DNA of 64,000 nt. Source: Torymus aiolomorphi. Its lineage: Eukaryota > Arthropoda > Insecta > Hymenoptera > Torymidae. The position numbers were made by a program, and so were the translations under genes. Shown here one piece after another: positions 10,967-21,863 of this stretch. The notes beneath the pieces are model-generated. The model searched no databases. It was not told where the DNA came from and saw only the letters and a program-made list of their open reading frames with translations. Numbering within the stretch: position 1 is the first letter of the stretch; each line of letters opens with the position of its first letter. The stretch is from contig CM070874.1 in NCBI GenBank assembly GCA_036365515.1, forward strand, positions 92,958,342-93,022,341, read 5' to 3'.

Positions 10967-11012
10967 TGTTTGAGTAAGCCATAATTATATGTGAGTAAAC
11001 ATGCTGTGGGTG
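10967..11012 (-). repeat. Remnant of the BEL-B 3' LTR (46 bp)
   Basis: The 46 bases from TGTTTGAGTAAGCC to TGCTGTGGGTG match 15369-15414 of the full LTR. After that the left copy continues into pol sequence and the right copy into the rest of the LTR. It marks the deletion junction. Confidence 0.9.
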
Positions 11013-12434
11013 ACTGCTCCGTGGTATAATTGCTGGGTGTTTTGAGTGATGATCGAGTTGAGTTTTTTGAAGCCGCCCTCCTACTCGAACAATTCCTGTT
11101 GAGTCTATGTAGGCAGTCAATCGGTTGAAGACATGGTGTCTTGGGACTTGAGAATTTTCCAGCATAGCAATTTCTGAGTGTAAATGAACCTGCTGAATTT
11201 TCTTGACCCAAAAGAGTTTTGCCTTGATGAGTAAATCCGTAGTGAGTTTCGATTCATGGTGAGTTTTTCCTTTAGCCTTAAATCGATCACATACGAGCAT
11301 TACCCATCCAGTTATTTTTATGAGTTGAGTGAGTGATGAGTAATGATCGATGATGTCCCACATTTTGCTTGAGTTTGACTTGGCTGCGGTGAGTGTGACC
11401 TTAGCCCTCATTTCTGGAAGGTTGGTTTCTTGGATAAAGGTTGCTTGAGAAGGCCAAGCTGATTCTTCCTGGCAGAGCCAACTTGGTCCATGCCACCATA
11501 AGTGATGCTCTCTGAGTTGTGAAGTGAGTAATCCGCGCGAGGCACAATCCGCTGGATTGTCTGCTCCAGGCACATGTCTCCATTGTGCTGTTGGAATGAG
11601 TTCTTGAATTAAGGCAACTTTATTTCCAACAAAGTCCTTCCATTTTGAGGGGTGTGAGCGTATCCATGTGAGTGCTACCTTTGCGTCTGTCCATAAATGT
11701 ATGTGTGAGATTGGCAATCGTGAGTAGTCCAAAACATGTTTTGCCAGCTTAGTAAGTAGTACTGGCGCTCCCAATTCTAATCGTGGGATTGACAGTCGTT
11801 TGAGTGGTGCCACCTTTGTTTTGGAGATTAGGAATGATGATGTTGAGTGAGAGTTTGGTGTTGTAGATTTAATGTATAGAACTGCAGCCATTACTTGTTG
11901 TGAAGCATCCGAGAAGCCATGAAGTTCTACAATTGAGTTTTCCTGAATTCCTAACCACCTGGGTAGGGCGATTGTCTTCAGGTGAGTGAGATCTTCTCGG
12001 ATGTGCAGCCATTTCTTCACGATTGAGTTTGGCAAAGCTTCGTCCCAAGAAAGCTTGTGTAGCCACAGTTCTTGTAGGAGGATTTTTGATGTGATTATGA
12101 CCGGTGAGATTATTCCAATGGGATCGTATAGTTGAGATACTTCTGACAGTATAATCCGTTTTGTTATCATTTCCTGAAGAGGTGGCAGAGTTGTTCTGAA
12201 TGTGAGTTTGTCCGAGTTTGGGAGCCAGTTCATCCCGAGTATATTTGTCGCGCAATCATCTAAAAGCACAGCTTCTTCAGCTGTTGGCTTTTTGAGAAAT
12301 TCCTTGAGGAAGCCGGATGAGTTTGAGTTCCATTTTGCTAATGGAAAGCCGCCCGCCTTGCATAGTGCGGTTAACTGCTTGGCCTTGTCAATGAGAAGTT
12401 CCTTTGATGCAGCTCCACCGAAGATGTCATCCAC
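11013..12434 (-). pseudogene. BEL-B reverse transcriptase C-terminus, RNase H and start of integrase
   Basis: The frame opens at the catalytic box (YVDDIFGG). It continues through ILGMNWLP, SQLYDPIGIISPV, IALPRWLG, HGFSDASQQ, LSIPRLELGAP, HLWTDAKVALTWIRSHPSKW and GADNPADCASRG (RNase H). It ends at IVRVGGRLQKTQLDHHSKHP, just before the integrase zinc finger. Translation then runs through the LTR remnant into BEL-A sequence, giving a chimeric tail with no biological meaning. Confidence 0.88.
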
Positions 12435-12593
12435 ATACCTTCCGAATAGGAGCGATTCAATGGCAAGTGGATAGTTGTCTCCTTCATCCTTTACCAGCTG
12501 AAGAAGTGTCCGAATTGCTAAATAAGGAGCTGCTCGTGTTCCATAGGTGACTGTAGTTAAATGGAAGTGAGTGAGTTGACTCGTTTCATCTAC

Positions 12594-13109
12594 TCACAAA
12601 ATGCGTTGCAGATTCCAATCTTGAGGGTGAACTTTGATCTGACGATACATTTTTGTAATGTCAGTTGAGAAGACAAATGGGTGAGTTCGAATCCAGATGA
12701 GAACATCCACAATGTTGGGTGAGAGATTAGGTCTAGTATGCATGATGTCGTTGAGTGAGTTTCCATTTGTTGTGAGTGCTGAACCGTTGAATACTGCTCT
12801 GAGTTTTGTCGTTAAACTATCTTCTCGTAATACTCCATGGTGAGGAAGATAGTAAGATGGTTTGGCGGAGATTTCCTGTTGAGGGATCTGCACCATGTAG
12901 CCCAATTTGTAGTATTCATCCATGAAAGCGTAGTACCTTTCCTTGTAGATGCTTTCTTGATTGTATTTTGTGAGTATTCTCCTGAGGCACGCTTGAGCTT
13001 TTCCAAATGAGTTTCCAAGTACGTCTGCAGATTTTGTGAGAGGTAATCTGACTTGGTAACGTCCATGAGTATCTCTCGTGTGAGTGTCAACAAAGTGTTG
13101 TTCACACAA
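12594..13109 (-). pseudogene. BEL-B reverse transcriptase N-terminal half
   Basis: The frame contains YQVRLPLTKSADVLGNSF, LPHHGVLREDSLTTKLRAVFNGS, LNDIMHTRPNLSPNIVDVL and FSTDITKMYRQIKVHPQDWN, the BEL/Pao RT fingers with the first catalytic aspartate in STDITKMYRQ. It ends at a frameshift near 12594. The remaining RT sequence to the YVDD box (12435-12593) is in another frame. Confidence 0.85.
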
Positions 13110-13281
13110 TGCTTCTTCCTTGTTGAGTTTGACAAAAGCGTGCGAGTAGTTCCTGCAAATCTTCAGTGTTGAGTGAGGCCGTTGTATGATGGACTACCTT
13201 GGATTGCACAGCTGAGTTTGATGGACCTATTAGCAGCCAACCGAAAATTGACAATTGTGCGACAGGTTCAATCGCACTCCT

Positions 13282-13686
13282 CTATATTAGGTTCGGTTTG
13301 ATGATTTGGCCGTAATAGTCCGCTCCGATAAGTACATCTACTGGTTGAGGCTTCCAGAATGTCAGATCAGCCAAGTTGAGGTTCTCTGTATGTTGCCACT
13401 GACGTTGCTCACATTCTTCTGATGGTAATAGTGTTGAGACTTGGCGTATAATATGAGCTGTGATCCGAAACGTGAGATTTTTGTAGATGGTGCGTAAGGT
13501 GAGTTGAGCCTTTCCGAGAGTTTTTGTTGATTGCGTGCCGCCAACTCCAAGGATTGGTATAGTTGAGCGTTGCCGCTTAATGTTGAGTAAATCCACAGAA
13601 TCCTTGGAGATGAATGAGAGTTCCGAGCCTGAGTCAATGAGTATTCTTAATTTATGAGATGTCACCGGTGAGTCGTACCATGCCAA
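13282..13686 (-). pseudogene. BEL-B aspartic protease
   Basis: A pepsin-like retroviral-type protease is shown by LRILIDSGSELSFISKD with the DSGS active-site motif, followed by IPILGVGGTQSTKTLG and VDVLIGADYYGQI, the usual BEL ILIGxDYY segment. It matches the DUF1758-type protease of BEL/Pao polyproteins. Frames on both sides are shifted, so the polyprotein is broken. Confidence 0.85.
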
Positions 13687-13767
13687 TGCAGTTGCAAGTA
13701 AAGTGAGTTGAGGAGTTGAGTAATCATGTTGAGTTTGACCGTGATGTAAGATGATTGCACCGTTGTC

Positions 13768-15320
13768 CTAAACTTGAGTTGAACCGCTTGAAGAGATGGT
13801 TTGAGTTTTGCCATTTGGATCTCGTGGCACATGAATCATGGTGTGGTGATTTCCGTTACAATGCCTGCACTTATATTGTGACTTGCAGTTCTTGGCTGAG
13901 TGCAGACCGAGGCAGCTATAGCACAGCGTCTTCTCCATTACAAATTTTCTCCGTTGTTGTTCAGTCAGCAGTTTGAACTTTTGACAAGCCACAATAAAAT
14001 GCGAGTCACCACAATACGTGCATGGATGTTGAGCAATCCGAGGTGAGTGTGTCACCTTATGTGAGTCTTGCCGTGGTTGAGTTGGACTAGTGACGTGAAG
14101 ACTCCTTGATGTCTTTGAGGTTTGAGTGTTAGCCGGCTTTTGAGTGGATGTTGGTGAGTCTGCTGCGATTTCCAACGCACGCACCCGCGCGACCAGGAAG
14201 GATTCAAATTCCTCAAATGTTGGCAGCTCAGTGTTGGAAATTCGAGAAGTCTCCCATGCTTCTCGAGTTGACCTGTCAATTAGCCTTGACAGGCGATGAG
14301 CAAATATGCAGTCTCCTAGCTGCTCTTGCGGTACCAACATGTTGAGTGATTTCCGAATTTTTGAGATCTCCGAGATCAATGTGTTGAGTGTGGCCGGGTT
14401 TTTGATGTAACAGCAGTCAATTCAGATAAATGATCAAGCTGATCATTTAATAGCACCCGTTTATTTTCAAACCTTGTCACTAATGTAGTCCATGCAGGTG
14501 TTAGAGACTCATCGCTGAGTGAAAATCCTTGTATGAGTGTGAGTGGTGTTCCGCTGAGAGAGCTGCGCAGGTAGTGTAGCTTCTCATAATTTTTGAGTCC
14601 AGGCCGATTCAGAATTAATCCAGAGAACATTTCCTTATATGAGGGCCACTCAGTATATGCTCCGCTGAATGTGGGCAGCTTTATTTCTGGCAGCTTGCTT
14701 AAATGAGTGTGTTGAGTTTCTCCGATGCTTGGTTGAGTGACACGATGCTTGGACTTCCAGTCTTCCTCCAAATTGCTAACCTCGAACACAATTGTATGGT
14801 ACGATTCATGGATCGACTTGTGAAAGTCTGCCTTGAAGTAGTCGTTGTCTGCGAAGGCTGCTGGACAACTTGTCTCTATAAACGCATGATCCTTTTTGTA
14901 TAAAGCGTAGAGCTCCTCAGCATCCTGCTTCCAAGCCGTTATCACTGGAAGAGTGGCAGTTTCCTTCCTAATCCTGATGTAAGCAATGATCCGTTCCAGT
15001 GAGTCAAGCCGCAGGTACTGGGAGTTCACTTTGCAGAGAAAAGAAGCCGGAATTGACCCTGGAGATTTTGAGCGAGTCCTTATGTGAGTCTCAACCACAG
15101 TGAGTCCAGGCATGGTGAGTGGGCGGTTGCCAGTCCGCTTCACTGCCCCCTTCGTTGCAGCTGAGGTGGCTGGAGTCGCATCATCCTCCTTCTCCTTCTC
15201 GATGACATCCTCCCTTTCAGCAGCGACAGCGCCTGCTTGCTCCAACTCCTTGAGGTCATGAGGTTTGAGTGTGCCATGATGATAATCTGTGATAAATTTC
15301 CATAATGAGTGTTTATTCAC
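13768..15320 (-). pseudogene. BEL-B gag with zinc knuckles
   Basis: Two overlapping frames (14376-15320 and 13768-14379) make up gag. The N-terminal part begins MNKHSLWKFITDYH, with a coiled, charged segment (AAEREDVIEKEKEDD). The BEL gag core follows with LPEIKLPTFSGAYTEWPSYKEMF, NYEKLHYLRSSLSG and TLVTRFENKR. The second frame holds FEEFESFLVARVRALE and Cys/His knuckles (CTYCGDSHF, CYSCLGLHSAKNC, CRHCNGNHHTMIH). The frames overlap by 4 bases at a frameshift near 14376. The start at 15320 sits 49 bp from the 5' LTR. Confidence 0.85.
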
Positions 15321-15349
15321 TGGCTCCAGTCACACCACAGCATGTAAAT

Positions 15350-15366
15350 CGGGCTCGAAGGACCAA
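15350..15366 (-). promoter_or_regulatory. BEL-B primer binding site
   Basis: Immediately downstream of the 5' LTR the minus strand reads TTTGGTCCTTCGAGCCCGAT. It begins a few bases after the LTR and contains TGG, the complement of a tRNA CCA end. The same core TGGTCCTTCGAGCC occurs at both BEL-A copies. The primer tRNA was not identified here. Confidence 0.65.
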
Positions 15367-15368
15367 AT

Positions 15369-16390
15369 TGTTTGAGTAAGCCATAATTATATGTGAGTAA
15401 ACATGCTGTGGGTGTTAAAATAAATTTAATTCACACACAGAAGTAAATTGAAAGTAGAAATTATATTCACAAAAGTCACTTCTTAAATAAATTACAAATT
15501 TGGTTCATAAATACATTTCAACGTCGACTAATAAATTCAAAATCTGTTCAATAATTAACATAAATTACAAAGGGAGTTTAAATTACATTTATTTGAATAA
15601 GTTGTAGGTGAGTAGTGTGTCAGCAATTCCACAATATGAGTGCTGTCAATAATGGAGTAGTAGTCTCTCACTAGAGACAACTAACCTGTGATATTTGAGT
15701 ATGTCTTCGAGTGTAATGAGATTGTCCGTTGAGAGTTCCTTGAGTTTTTCCTTAAATTCCCTCCTGGGCTCACGCACAATGAAGCTGTCAAAAATGAGGA
15801 ATGGCAAACAATTGTAATTGAATTGCTGCCTTGAGTTTTGCTAATTCACACATGTTCACTGTTACACTTGCCGCCGGTGCCAACACGTGGTTGGCAACAT
15901 AACCTCTAGTATGGGGAGAGTTTTTACCTTGCAATAGAGTCGATTTTACTAATCGTCGTTGCACCTTGAGTATTGCGTGAGTGAGGAGTGATGTGAGTTT
16001 TCAGTGAGAGATTGAGTAGAGCCTGTTTGAGTTGATCCAGTGTTGAGTTGAGCCAGTGAAAAACTTGAGAACAACCGATGATATTTTGCAGGTGCGCAGC
16101 GGAGAGATGCTCCTCGTGGCACGGCTGATGAAAAAAAAGAGAGCGAGGCCTTGATCCACTTCCTTCTTTTTGGTCTTGACGATTCACTTGGCGAATCAAA
16201 CTAATTCCTCTCACATTTACATGTGAGAGCGCGAGAGAGACCGAAATAGCGCGAATATACCTTGTTAATCAGTGTAGCGTCCCGGCTGTTCCGCCGGAAG
16301 GCCGCGAGGTGCTGCCGCGCCGTGGCAGCGCCGTGAGTCGTGTCGAGCTGAGTGTAACCGCGGGAATTCAAATTATTGAATTCCCAAACA
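15369..16390 (-). repeat. BEL-B 5' LTR, 1022 bp
   Basis: It is bounded by inverted TGTTTG/CAAACA ends, abuts the primer site at its inner end and the TSD TATAC at its outer end. The inner 46 bp match the 3' LTR remnant at 10967. The middle contains AATAAA-rich stretches near 15418-15560 and a GC-rich outer part near 16250-16350. Frames seen within it are short and not supported. Confidence 0.85.
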
Positions 16391-16398
16391 TATACCTA

Positions 16399-16669
16399 CA
16401 CTGAAAAAAATTTGGCACTCCAGCTGACCCGATAAGTACATACGCTATGCCGAAAGTAGGGTCCAATGTTGTACCGCGGTTCGGTACATCTCCTGCCTCG
16501 TACTGGCACAGCTTCTGTCCCGTAAAAGCATCGCGCATCCCGTACTGGCACAGCTCCTCTCCCGTTAGGGACAAACGCTGTGCCAAAAGTGGGTGGTCTG
16601 ACACACGTAGCGAAGGGGGCGCTGACGAACTGTGATGGAAACAGACACCGTGCCAAATTTTTTTCAGTG
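16399..16669. mobile_element. TA-flanked MITE, 271 bp
   Basis: Terminal inverted repeats CACTGAAAAAAATTTGGCAC and GTGCCAAATTTTTTTCAGTG flank 271 bp. TA is duplicated on both sides (16397-16398 and 16670-16671). This is a Tc1/mariner-type MITE. The inside contains a partly repeated CGTACTGGCACAGC unit (near 16499 and 16541). It landed in BEL-A copy 2 one base away from the BEL-B target duplication. Confidence 0.88.
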
Positions 16670-16671
16670 TA

Positions 16672-17284
16672 CGCCAGGCACAGATCAAAGCGACGGGATT
16701 CTGAAGAAGATTGGGTCCAACATGTAGAAGATCGTTGACCGAGACCCCTGTTTTGGTTTTACTCGAACCATTAAACACAGTACGTAATTTGGTAGTCGTA
16801 CTGGTTTACTTCCACACCCCATGATGTGGTAAGAAGGCTTGACTTTTGTTAGAGAACGAATCGAAATTCGAGGAGAGTGACTTATGACCTAGATCAATGT
16901 ACTCTTTCATAAACTCTGTATAGGCTATTTTCAGTTTCTCGTCTTTAGCGAAGTTTGCTTCGAGACGATTGAGTGCGCGTAGTGTGGCAGAATGAGAATT
17001 TTCTAGTTGAGCAGAATTCAACTGATCTCGATTTTTCCAGGGTAGACTTACTATATATTGCCCTGTTTGATCTTGAGTAGTTCTTTGATAAAACTCCTCG
17101 CATGCTTGTTCATCAGGCGAGTAAGATTTTTTATCCACTGATATTTCCTCCGCCCTCTAAAAATCTTGTACGAGCTCCAATAGTTTGGCTTCATGCTCAC
17201 ATTCGCTAGAGCAATGAAGAGATAAAGAGTTTGGCCCGCTTTCTGGGGGTGAGGACGCGAGATTGCCAGTAAGGAGCTATCCAA
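16672..17284 (-). pseudogene. BEL-A copy 2 reverse transcriptase N-terminal part
   Basis: The frame 16806-17138 holds DKKSYSPDEQACEEFYQ, YIVSLPWKNRDQL, ALNRLEANFAKDEKLK, FMKEYIDLGH and FLPHHGVWK. The continuation to the MITE (VFNGSSKTKTGVSVNDLLHVGPN) is in the adjoining frame (16368-16778). The stretch 17139-17284 is the protease-RT linker in a shifted frame. All segments match copy 1 closely. Confidence 0.85.
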
Positions 17285-17891
17285 GTTTAGAACTTAGTGC
17301 TATCGGCTGAAGGCTTTGGCCCTTAACTATTTGGCTTTCAATGATTTGCGCATAAGCGCTTGCACCGAAAAGAATATCGATACGTGAAGGTTTGAGATAC
17401 ATGGGGTCTGCTAGCTGCAGCCCTCTTAAGTATTCGAGATTAGAGATACCACCTATGAAGGGGGGGGGGGCTTATAAGAAGATAGTCTTGGCAAGACTAT
17501 AGAATCAACTTCTAGAGAATAAGTTGAATCAAAATGAGGTTGTATAGAAACGAGCTAGCTTAGAAGACACGGCAGCTGTCTTTTCACCTATACCTTGAAT
17601 GTGCGTGTGACTGGTTCTACAATTTAGAGAAAGTAAGTTACACAAAGTCTCTGTAACAAGTGAGATTTGAGATCCAGGATCGATCAGCGCACGAACTTGA
17701 ATTTTGGTTCCGTTAGGACCAAGGGCGTTAACCCTAGCGGTAGCTAAAAGTACTCCTGTACATTTAGTACTTACTCCACTATTAAGGGCGGCTGCTTGAG
17801 AAGCAGATTGAATGTCGTTAGGAACGACAACATTGCCACAATTTGAGCTTGAAGAGTCTGTAACTGAAGCTGTTTGAACAGGTGTTGACAA
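17285..17891 (-). pseudogene. BEL-A copy 2 protease region
   Basis: The frame 17529-17891 encodes VLLATARVNALGPNGTKI, VRALIDPGSQISLVTETLC and HIQGIGEKTAAVSSK. DPGSQ is the protease active-site loop, as in copy 1. The downstream half with the ILFGASAYAQII-like segment (17340-17380) is in another frame. A run of ten G at 17461-17470 marks a length mutation. Confidence 0.82.
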
Positions 17892-17929
17892 ATTATCCGA
17901 TATATTATGCGAATAACCATCAACGTGTA

Positions 17930-19044
17930 CTAAAGTGCGATGCTTAGCTTTAAAAACAAAGCATCGATAAGAGGAAGGACAATTCTTTTACCTAAACAAT
18001 TAAAACAAAGATTGTACGACTTAAGAAAGTCTTTCCTCTCCTGGTTCGTCTTATTGATGAATTGTTCATATCGATTTAAATAATGCGGTTCATTACATAG
18101 CAAACATTTCCTTTTTTGTTGATTTTTCGCGTTTTGAGGCGACGCTTGATGAATGAGCATTGTCTTGCTCTGGTTTTCGAGATTTTGAATTAGATGACTG
18201 AGTTTTCGGGTTATTGTTCGAAGACGATTTAGTGCCAGCCTCAATGGCCTCTAGAGTGAGGGTTTGACTTCGAAGAAAGGCTTGAAGTTGTTCCAATATG
18301 GGTGGATCAACACTATCACCAAGATATCTTTCCCATTCTTTACGAGTATTCAAATCAAGCTGCTTAAGCGACAAATGTACCATCAGATCACTACCTAAAG
18401 AATCCGCTCTATTAATGGATGTTAGACTAGCTACAGGGTTGTAAAGTTCCCTGTAAATACGTTTAATTTCCGAAGAAGAGTCTGTTTTCACGGGTTTGAC
18501 TGAGAAGATTTCTGAAATGTGAGAGCCAACAATACGACGTTGATTTTCGTAATATTCAATTAAAGTTGTCCAGGCTCGTTCATAATTATCACCCGAAATG
18601 GGAAGAGATTTAATTTTTCCAATCAGAAAATTTACCTGAAAATTTTGGTAAATCTATCTTAGGCAGTGATTGAAAGGAAACGTTAGTGGAATGAGCAGGG
18701 CTTGGAATCACTGGCGCAGCATTCGAGTTAGAAGAGCCTTGAGTAGCATCTCTAGTTTCAAAAGTTTCTAAGAAATCAAGAAAATCTCCTCTGCGGACAT
18801 AAAAGCTATCCTCAACCAGATCACAGAGATTAGTTGTAAAATAGACATGACTTTTATCAAGATCCTTAATGAGCAGGATTTTCTCGTGATTTAACTGAAA
18901 GGTCGTATAATTTCCTTCAAGTCCGATTAGACATGATTTTGCATAACCTTTCGTCATGTTATCTTTACCCTTAGATTTGAAATTTTGAAAAGAATTTGCA
19001 ATTTTAGCTTGGAGCGACATCTGCTTATAATGTAATTCCTCCAT
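17930..19044 (-). pseudogene. BEL-A copy 2 gag
   Basis: Three frames (18610-19044, 18093-18491, 17930-18244) carry what was one gag. Seen are MEELHYKQMSLQAKIANSF, YVRRGDFLDFLE, SLPKIDLPKFSGKFSDW, EIKRIYRELYNP, TRKEWERYLGDSVDPP, LQAFLRSQTLTLEAIE and a knuckle (CLLCNEPHYLN, LCFNCLG). Compared with copy 1, about 120 bp are missing at 18610, which removes the LHYLRTHLTGEALE segment. The start at 19044 matches copy 1. Confidence 0.85.
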
Positions 19045-20534
19045 ATTGAAATCAAAGTAATTTGACTAGCAACCAATTTGACTACTTGAACTGAAGAAGT
19101 AAAACTTTTGAGATCAATAAGGAAGCGACTAGTGACGAATTTGACTAGTTAACATAAGTATTGCGTTAACTATGTTTACCCACTCGAAAGTAGAGTAACC
19201 ATTAGTGAAAATTGTTACAATTAAGTCTGAACCTAGGTTATAATACTTATGCGTTTATGAACGTGACGATGCGCTTGAAGATGCAACGTATGGCGCGTCT
19301 GCTAACGTTCCCACGGTGATTCAACTGTTGATCAGTGTTGACTGCTCGAAGAGAAGTAACTGCCAGCGTTGAATTCAGCAACCCCTGCAGCGTGTAATCA
19401 GCAACTGAATCAGGAAGGGTATCCAAATATAGATAAGCAGCCGAAGTTGAGTCGCGATGTTGCATCCGCAGGCAGCAGTAAAACTGTAAGGTCCAATAAT
19501 ATAAGTATTTGCTAAGTCGAAAATTGCATTCTATTTTCACAAGACTAGTTAAATATTACAATTAAAATTATATAAACTCAAACTCAATTAAGTTGTATTA
19601 ATCTCAAATTAATTTACTCAATTTTAATTAAAATAAGATTGACTAAATAAAGATCAATAAATTTTCATTAAATAGAAAAGATGACTATACTAGTTTAACT
19701 ATACGATAGCTGCAGTTTTTAATTTAACCAAATTGGAACGATACTTGTGTCCAAGTATTAGGACGTTCGATGTATCCGTTCGCTTCGTGGAGCAGTGCGT
19801 GGATGGACTGGTGTAGACCCGTAGCGTGGACTCCACGTAGCTAGTCCTTGGTTGGACTTGTGTGAACCACGTAGCGCAAGCTGCACGCGAATACTCCTTG
19901 ACTTGACTTGTGTGGAACCCGGAGCGCAAGCTGCACGTGGGTACTCCTTGACTTGACTTGTGTGGACCCCGTAGCGTGTACGCTACACGCGGGTGGTCCG
20001 TGAATTAAGAGGCGTGAACCCCGCTTCGACTCGTTACACTAGCCGGCAACGATTAAATGATCATCGTACGATCGTGATGATTCCAGAGCTGGTTTACAAC
20101 GCACGCTCTTCTATAGAAATTGCCACTTGTTGATCTTGACTCCAACAAGATGGCTGCCGATCACCGTACGAAAGCGGTGATTCTAAAGCTGGCTTTACAG
20201 CGCACGCTCTTGGCAACATCTTGGAGTCGCTAACGACGCACTCCAAGGCGTTTAGAAATGAGGGAAATAGCAATTGAATGTGCTATTTCTCATAGGAAGC
20301 CTTAGGGAATGGCTTCCGAGTGCGGGCAACGGTGTTGAACGAAAGAGAGAGACAGCAACGTGCGCGCGAAGTTAGCAAGCGAGCAAGCTAACTTTAATCG
20401 GCACTCACGACCACGAGCACTTTGATGCGTACCTGGAAGAGAAGAAACTAGTCCTACGCCACTCGAGAGTAGACGTATGACGTAGAGATGAAGGTTCTCC
20501 TCGCTGTGGCCATGCTGCAGATGTCCTACCACGA
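19045..20534 (-). promoter_or_regulatory. BEL-A copy 2 long 5' leader with tandem repeats
   Basis: About 1.49 kb of non-coding leader separates gag from the primer site, similar in length to copy 1. From 19785 to 20010 an imperfect tandem repeat of about 60 bp recurs three to four times (TTGACTTGTGTGGA, CGTAGCG, AAGCTGCACG, GGGTACTCC). A second repeated block (GCTGGCTTTACAGCGCACGC) occurs near 20085 and 20192. No conserved frame spans it. Confidence 0.65.
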
Positions 20535-20551
20535 TCCGGCTCGAAGGACCA
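20535..20551 (-). promoter_or_regulatory. BEL-A copy 2 primer binding site
   Basis: The minus strand reads TTGGTCCTTCGAGCCGGATC directly after the LTR end. The core is identical to BEL-A copy 1 and nearly identical to BEL-B. Confidence 0.65.
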
Positions 20552-20553
20552 AA

Positions 20554-20871
20554 TGTTTAGTGTGTTGATGAATGGGATTGTGGGCTGGAGAGGTTCAATA
20601 ATTGAAGGCGTTTCGTGTGTAGATGAGCTGGCTTTATTAAAGCGTCGTTGTGCCTCTGTAGGCGTACAGGTGTTGCTGTCTCTCTTGCCGACGCGAGCAG
20701 AACTGAACCAGCCGGCACTGCGAAGTGCCGTCGGCGTGTCTTGGTCGATGGAGGGGCGGTAAGAAGACGCGTGGCGAGCGTTGAGCGGTGCGGCTCTAGC
20801 GCGCGAGTGTAATGTAGCCGGAGTAGGGGAAAGCTCTCGGCGTCGTGCGCTCTTGAGCTGAATCCGGAACA
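20554..20871 (-). repeat. BEL-A copy 2 5' LTR, 318 bp
   Basis: The LTR runs from TGTTTAGTG to CCGGAACA. It aligns with the 314-bp LTR of copy 1 (TGTTTAATG to CGCCAACA), with shared blocks such as TTCAATAATTGAAGGC, GTGCCGTCGGCG and GGAGGGGCGGT, but is diverged. Because the 3' LTR is lost, no target duplication can be checked. Confidence 0.8.
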
Positions 20872-20879
20872 CCGGGTTT

Positions 20880-21036
20880 TAATAATGTTAGTTTACCTTT
20901 AGAAATCATAGGGCCAATAAAGCATCGATAACTAAAACACCATAAAGTAGAACAAGGCTCTGCTAGAGGAATATCTGCAACAGTATTTCTTTTTGTCTTT
21001 ACTACAGAAGATTGCGTGCCTTTACAGACTTGAACA
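20880..21036 (-). pseudogene. Duplicated coding-like fragment, copy 1
   Basis: The minus strand encodes KRNTVADIPLAEPCSTLWCFSYRCFIGPMISKG in an open frame. A second copy at 23755-23915 encodes nearly the same peptide (SK/KD and C/Y differences), with conserved flanking DNA. The conservation looks protein-like, but I do not recognise the family. The TTAA element at 21041 is inserted directly beside it. It could be an exon of a host gene or part of another transposon protein. Confidence 0.5.
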
Positions 21037-21863
21037 TTAAGGGGGTCGGACACCTTTAGAATGACGAAAAATCAATTTTTTTTTCATTACATATTTTACT
21101 AAAAAAATACTTGTAGAATATGTCCCAATTAGTTTTAAATCTATTTTTGTTTTAAGAATATACACAAAACACTGATAAAACTTTTCATTTGTTTTTTGTT
21201 TAAATTACATTTTTCCCCTTGTATACATAATTATATAATCATATATTATTTCTACTAATTTTTTTTTCATTTCACTGTTCTTAATATATTTAAAATTCTC
21301 ACTCTAAATATCTGTATATACTTTGAAGATCCAAAAATAATATTTCAAATAGTAATGTAAAGATAAAAAATAAATAATATAATTTATGGACGGTATTTTT
21401 GACAAAAATAAAAATTTGATTTTAAACTTATATAGCAGTTAAGTTGGCACCGTAACAACCTGAATTATCAACGACAGCCTCTCACAGGGTCACAGCTCAC
21501 TCCTTTATTGTAACAGAGCTGATTTTAACCTATGTAAAAGTCCGCAAGCAATGTAAACATGCACAGCTGTCATCTCATATAAACACTGTGATATCAGCAT
21601 CAGCACCTTTTCTATACAAAGTGTTGTTCTTAGTTTTCATTGTTTCCAACGGATTTGGGAGTAAACATCTAGTGTATTATAATACGTAAAGGCATTTTAA
21701 ATCAGTTTTTAAAAGTGTTTGAATAATACGTGTGGCAGTTGAATTAAAATTTTAGAAATAGCTTTTAGTACTTGAACTTTTATTGGAAACTTTATACTTA
21801 AAATAACAGGGATTGATACTAAAGAAAAATTAAGTCTATACTGACTATTACAAAAAACATTTA

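Larger units (their letters stand above)
10967..16390 (-). mobile_element. BEL-B LTR retrotransposon, nested, internally deleted
   Basis: The insertion is flanked by the 5-bp duplication TATAC (10962-10966 and 16391-16395), and the outer ends read TGTTTGAG and CCCAAACA. Collapsing the insertion and the adjacent MITE restores the BEL-A RT sequence. The order on the minus strand is: 5' LTR 15369-16390, primer site, gag, protease, RT and RNase H. At 11012 the pol sequence jumps directly to the last 46 bp of the 3' LTR. The integrase and about 975 bp of the 3' LTR have therefore been deleted. Confidence 0.92.
8105..20871 (-). mobile_element. BEL-A copy 2 (BEL/Pao LTR retrotransposon), decayed and split
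   Basis: The element reads right to left: 5' LTR 20554-20871, primer site, long leader, gag, protease, RT, RNase H and integrase. It ends at about 8105 inside the integrase C-terminus, so the 3' LTR is lost. It closely resembles BEL-A copy 1 (43812-51442) throughout. It is interrupted at 10967-16390 by BEL-B and at 16399-16669 by a MITE. The two halves join at the RT segment around 10966 and 16671. Many frameshifts, and a deletion of roughly 120 bp in gag near 18610, make it non-functional. Confidence 0.9.

Noticed and set aside
10836..11012. C-terminal tail of the BEL-B pol frame
   Set aside because: It reads through the LTR remnant into BEL-A sequence in another frame, so it is an artefact of the deletion junction and the insertion.
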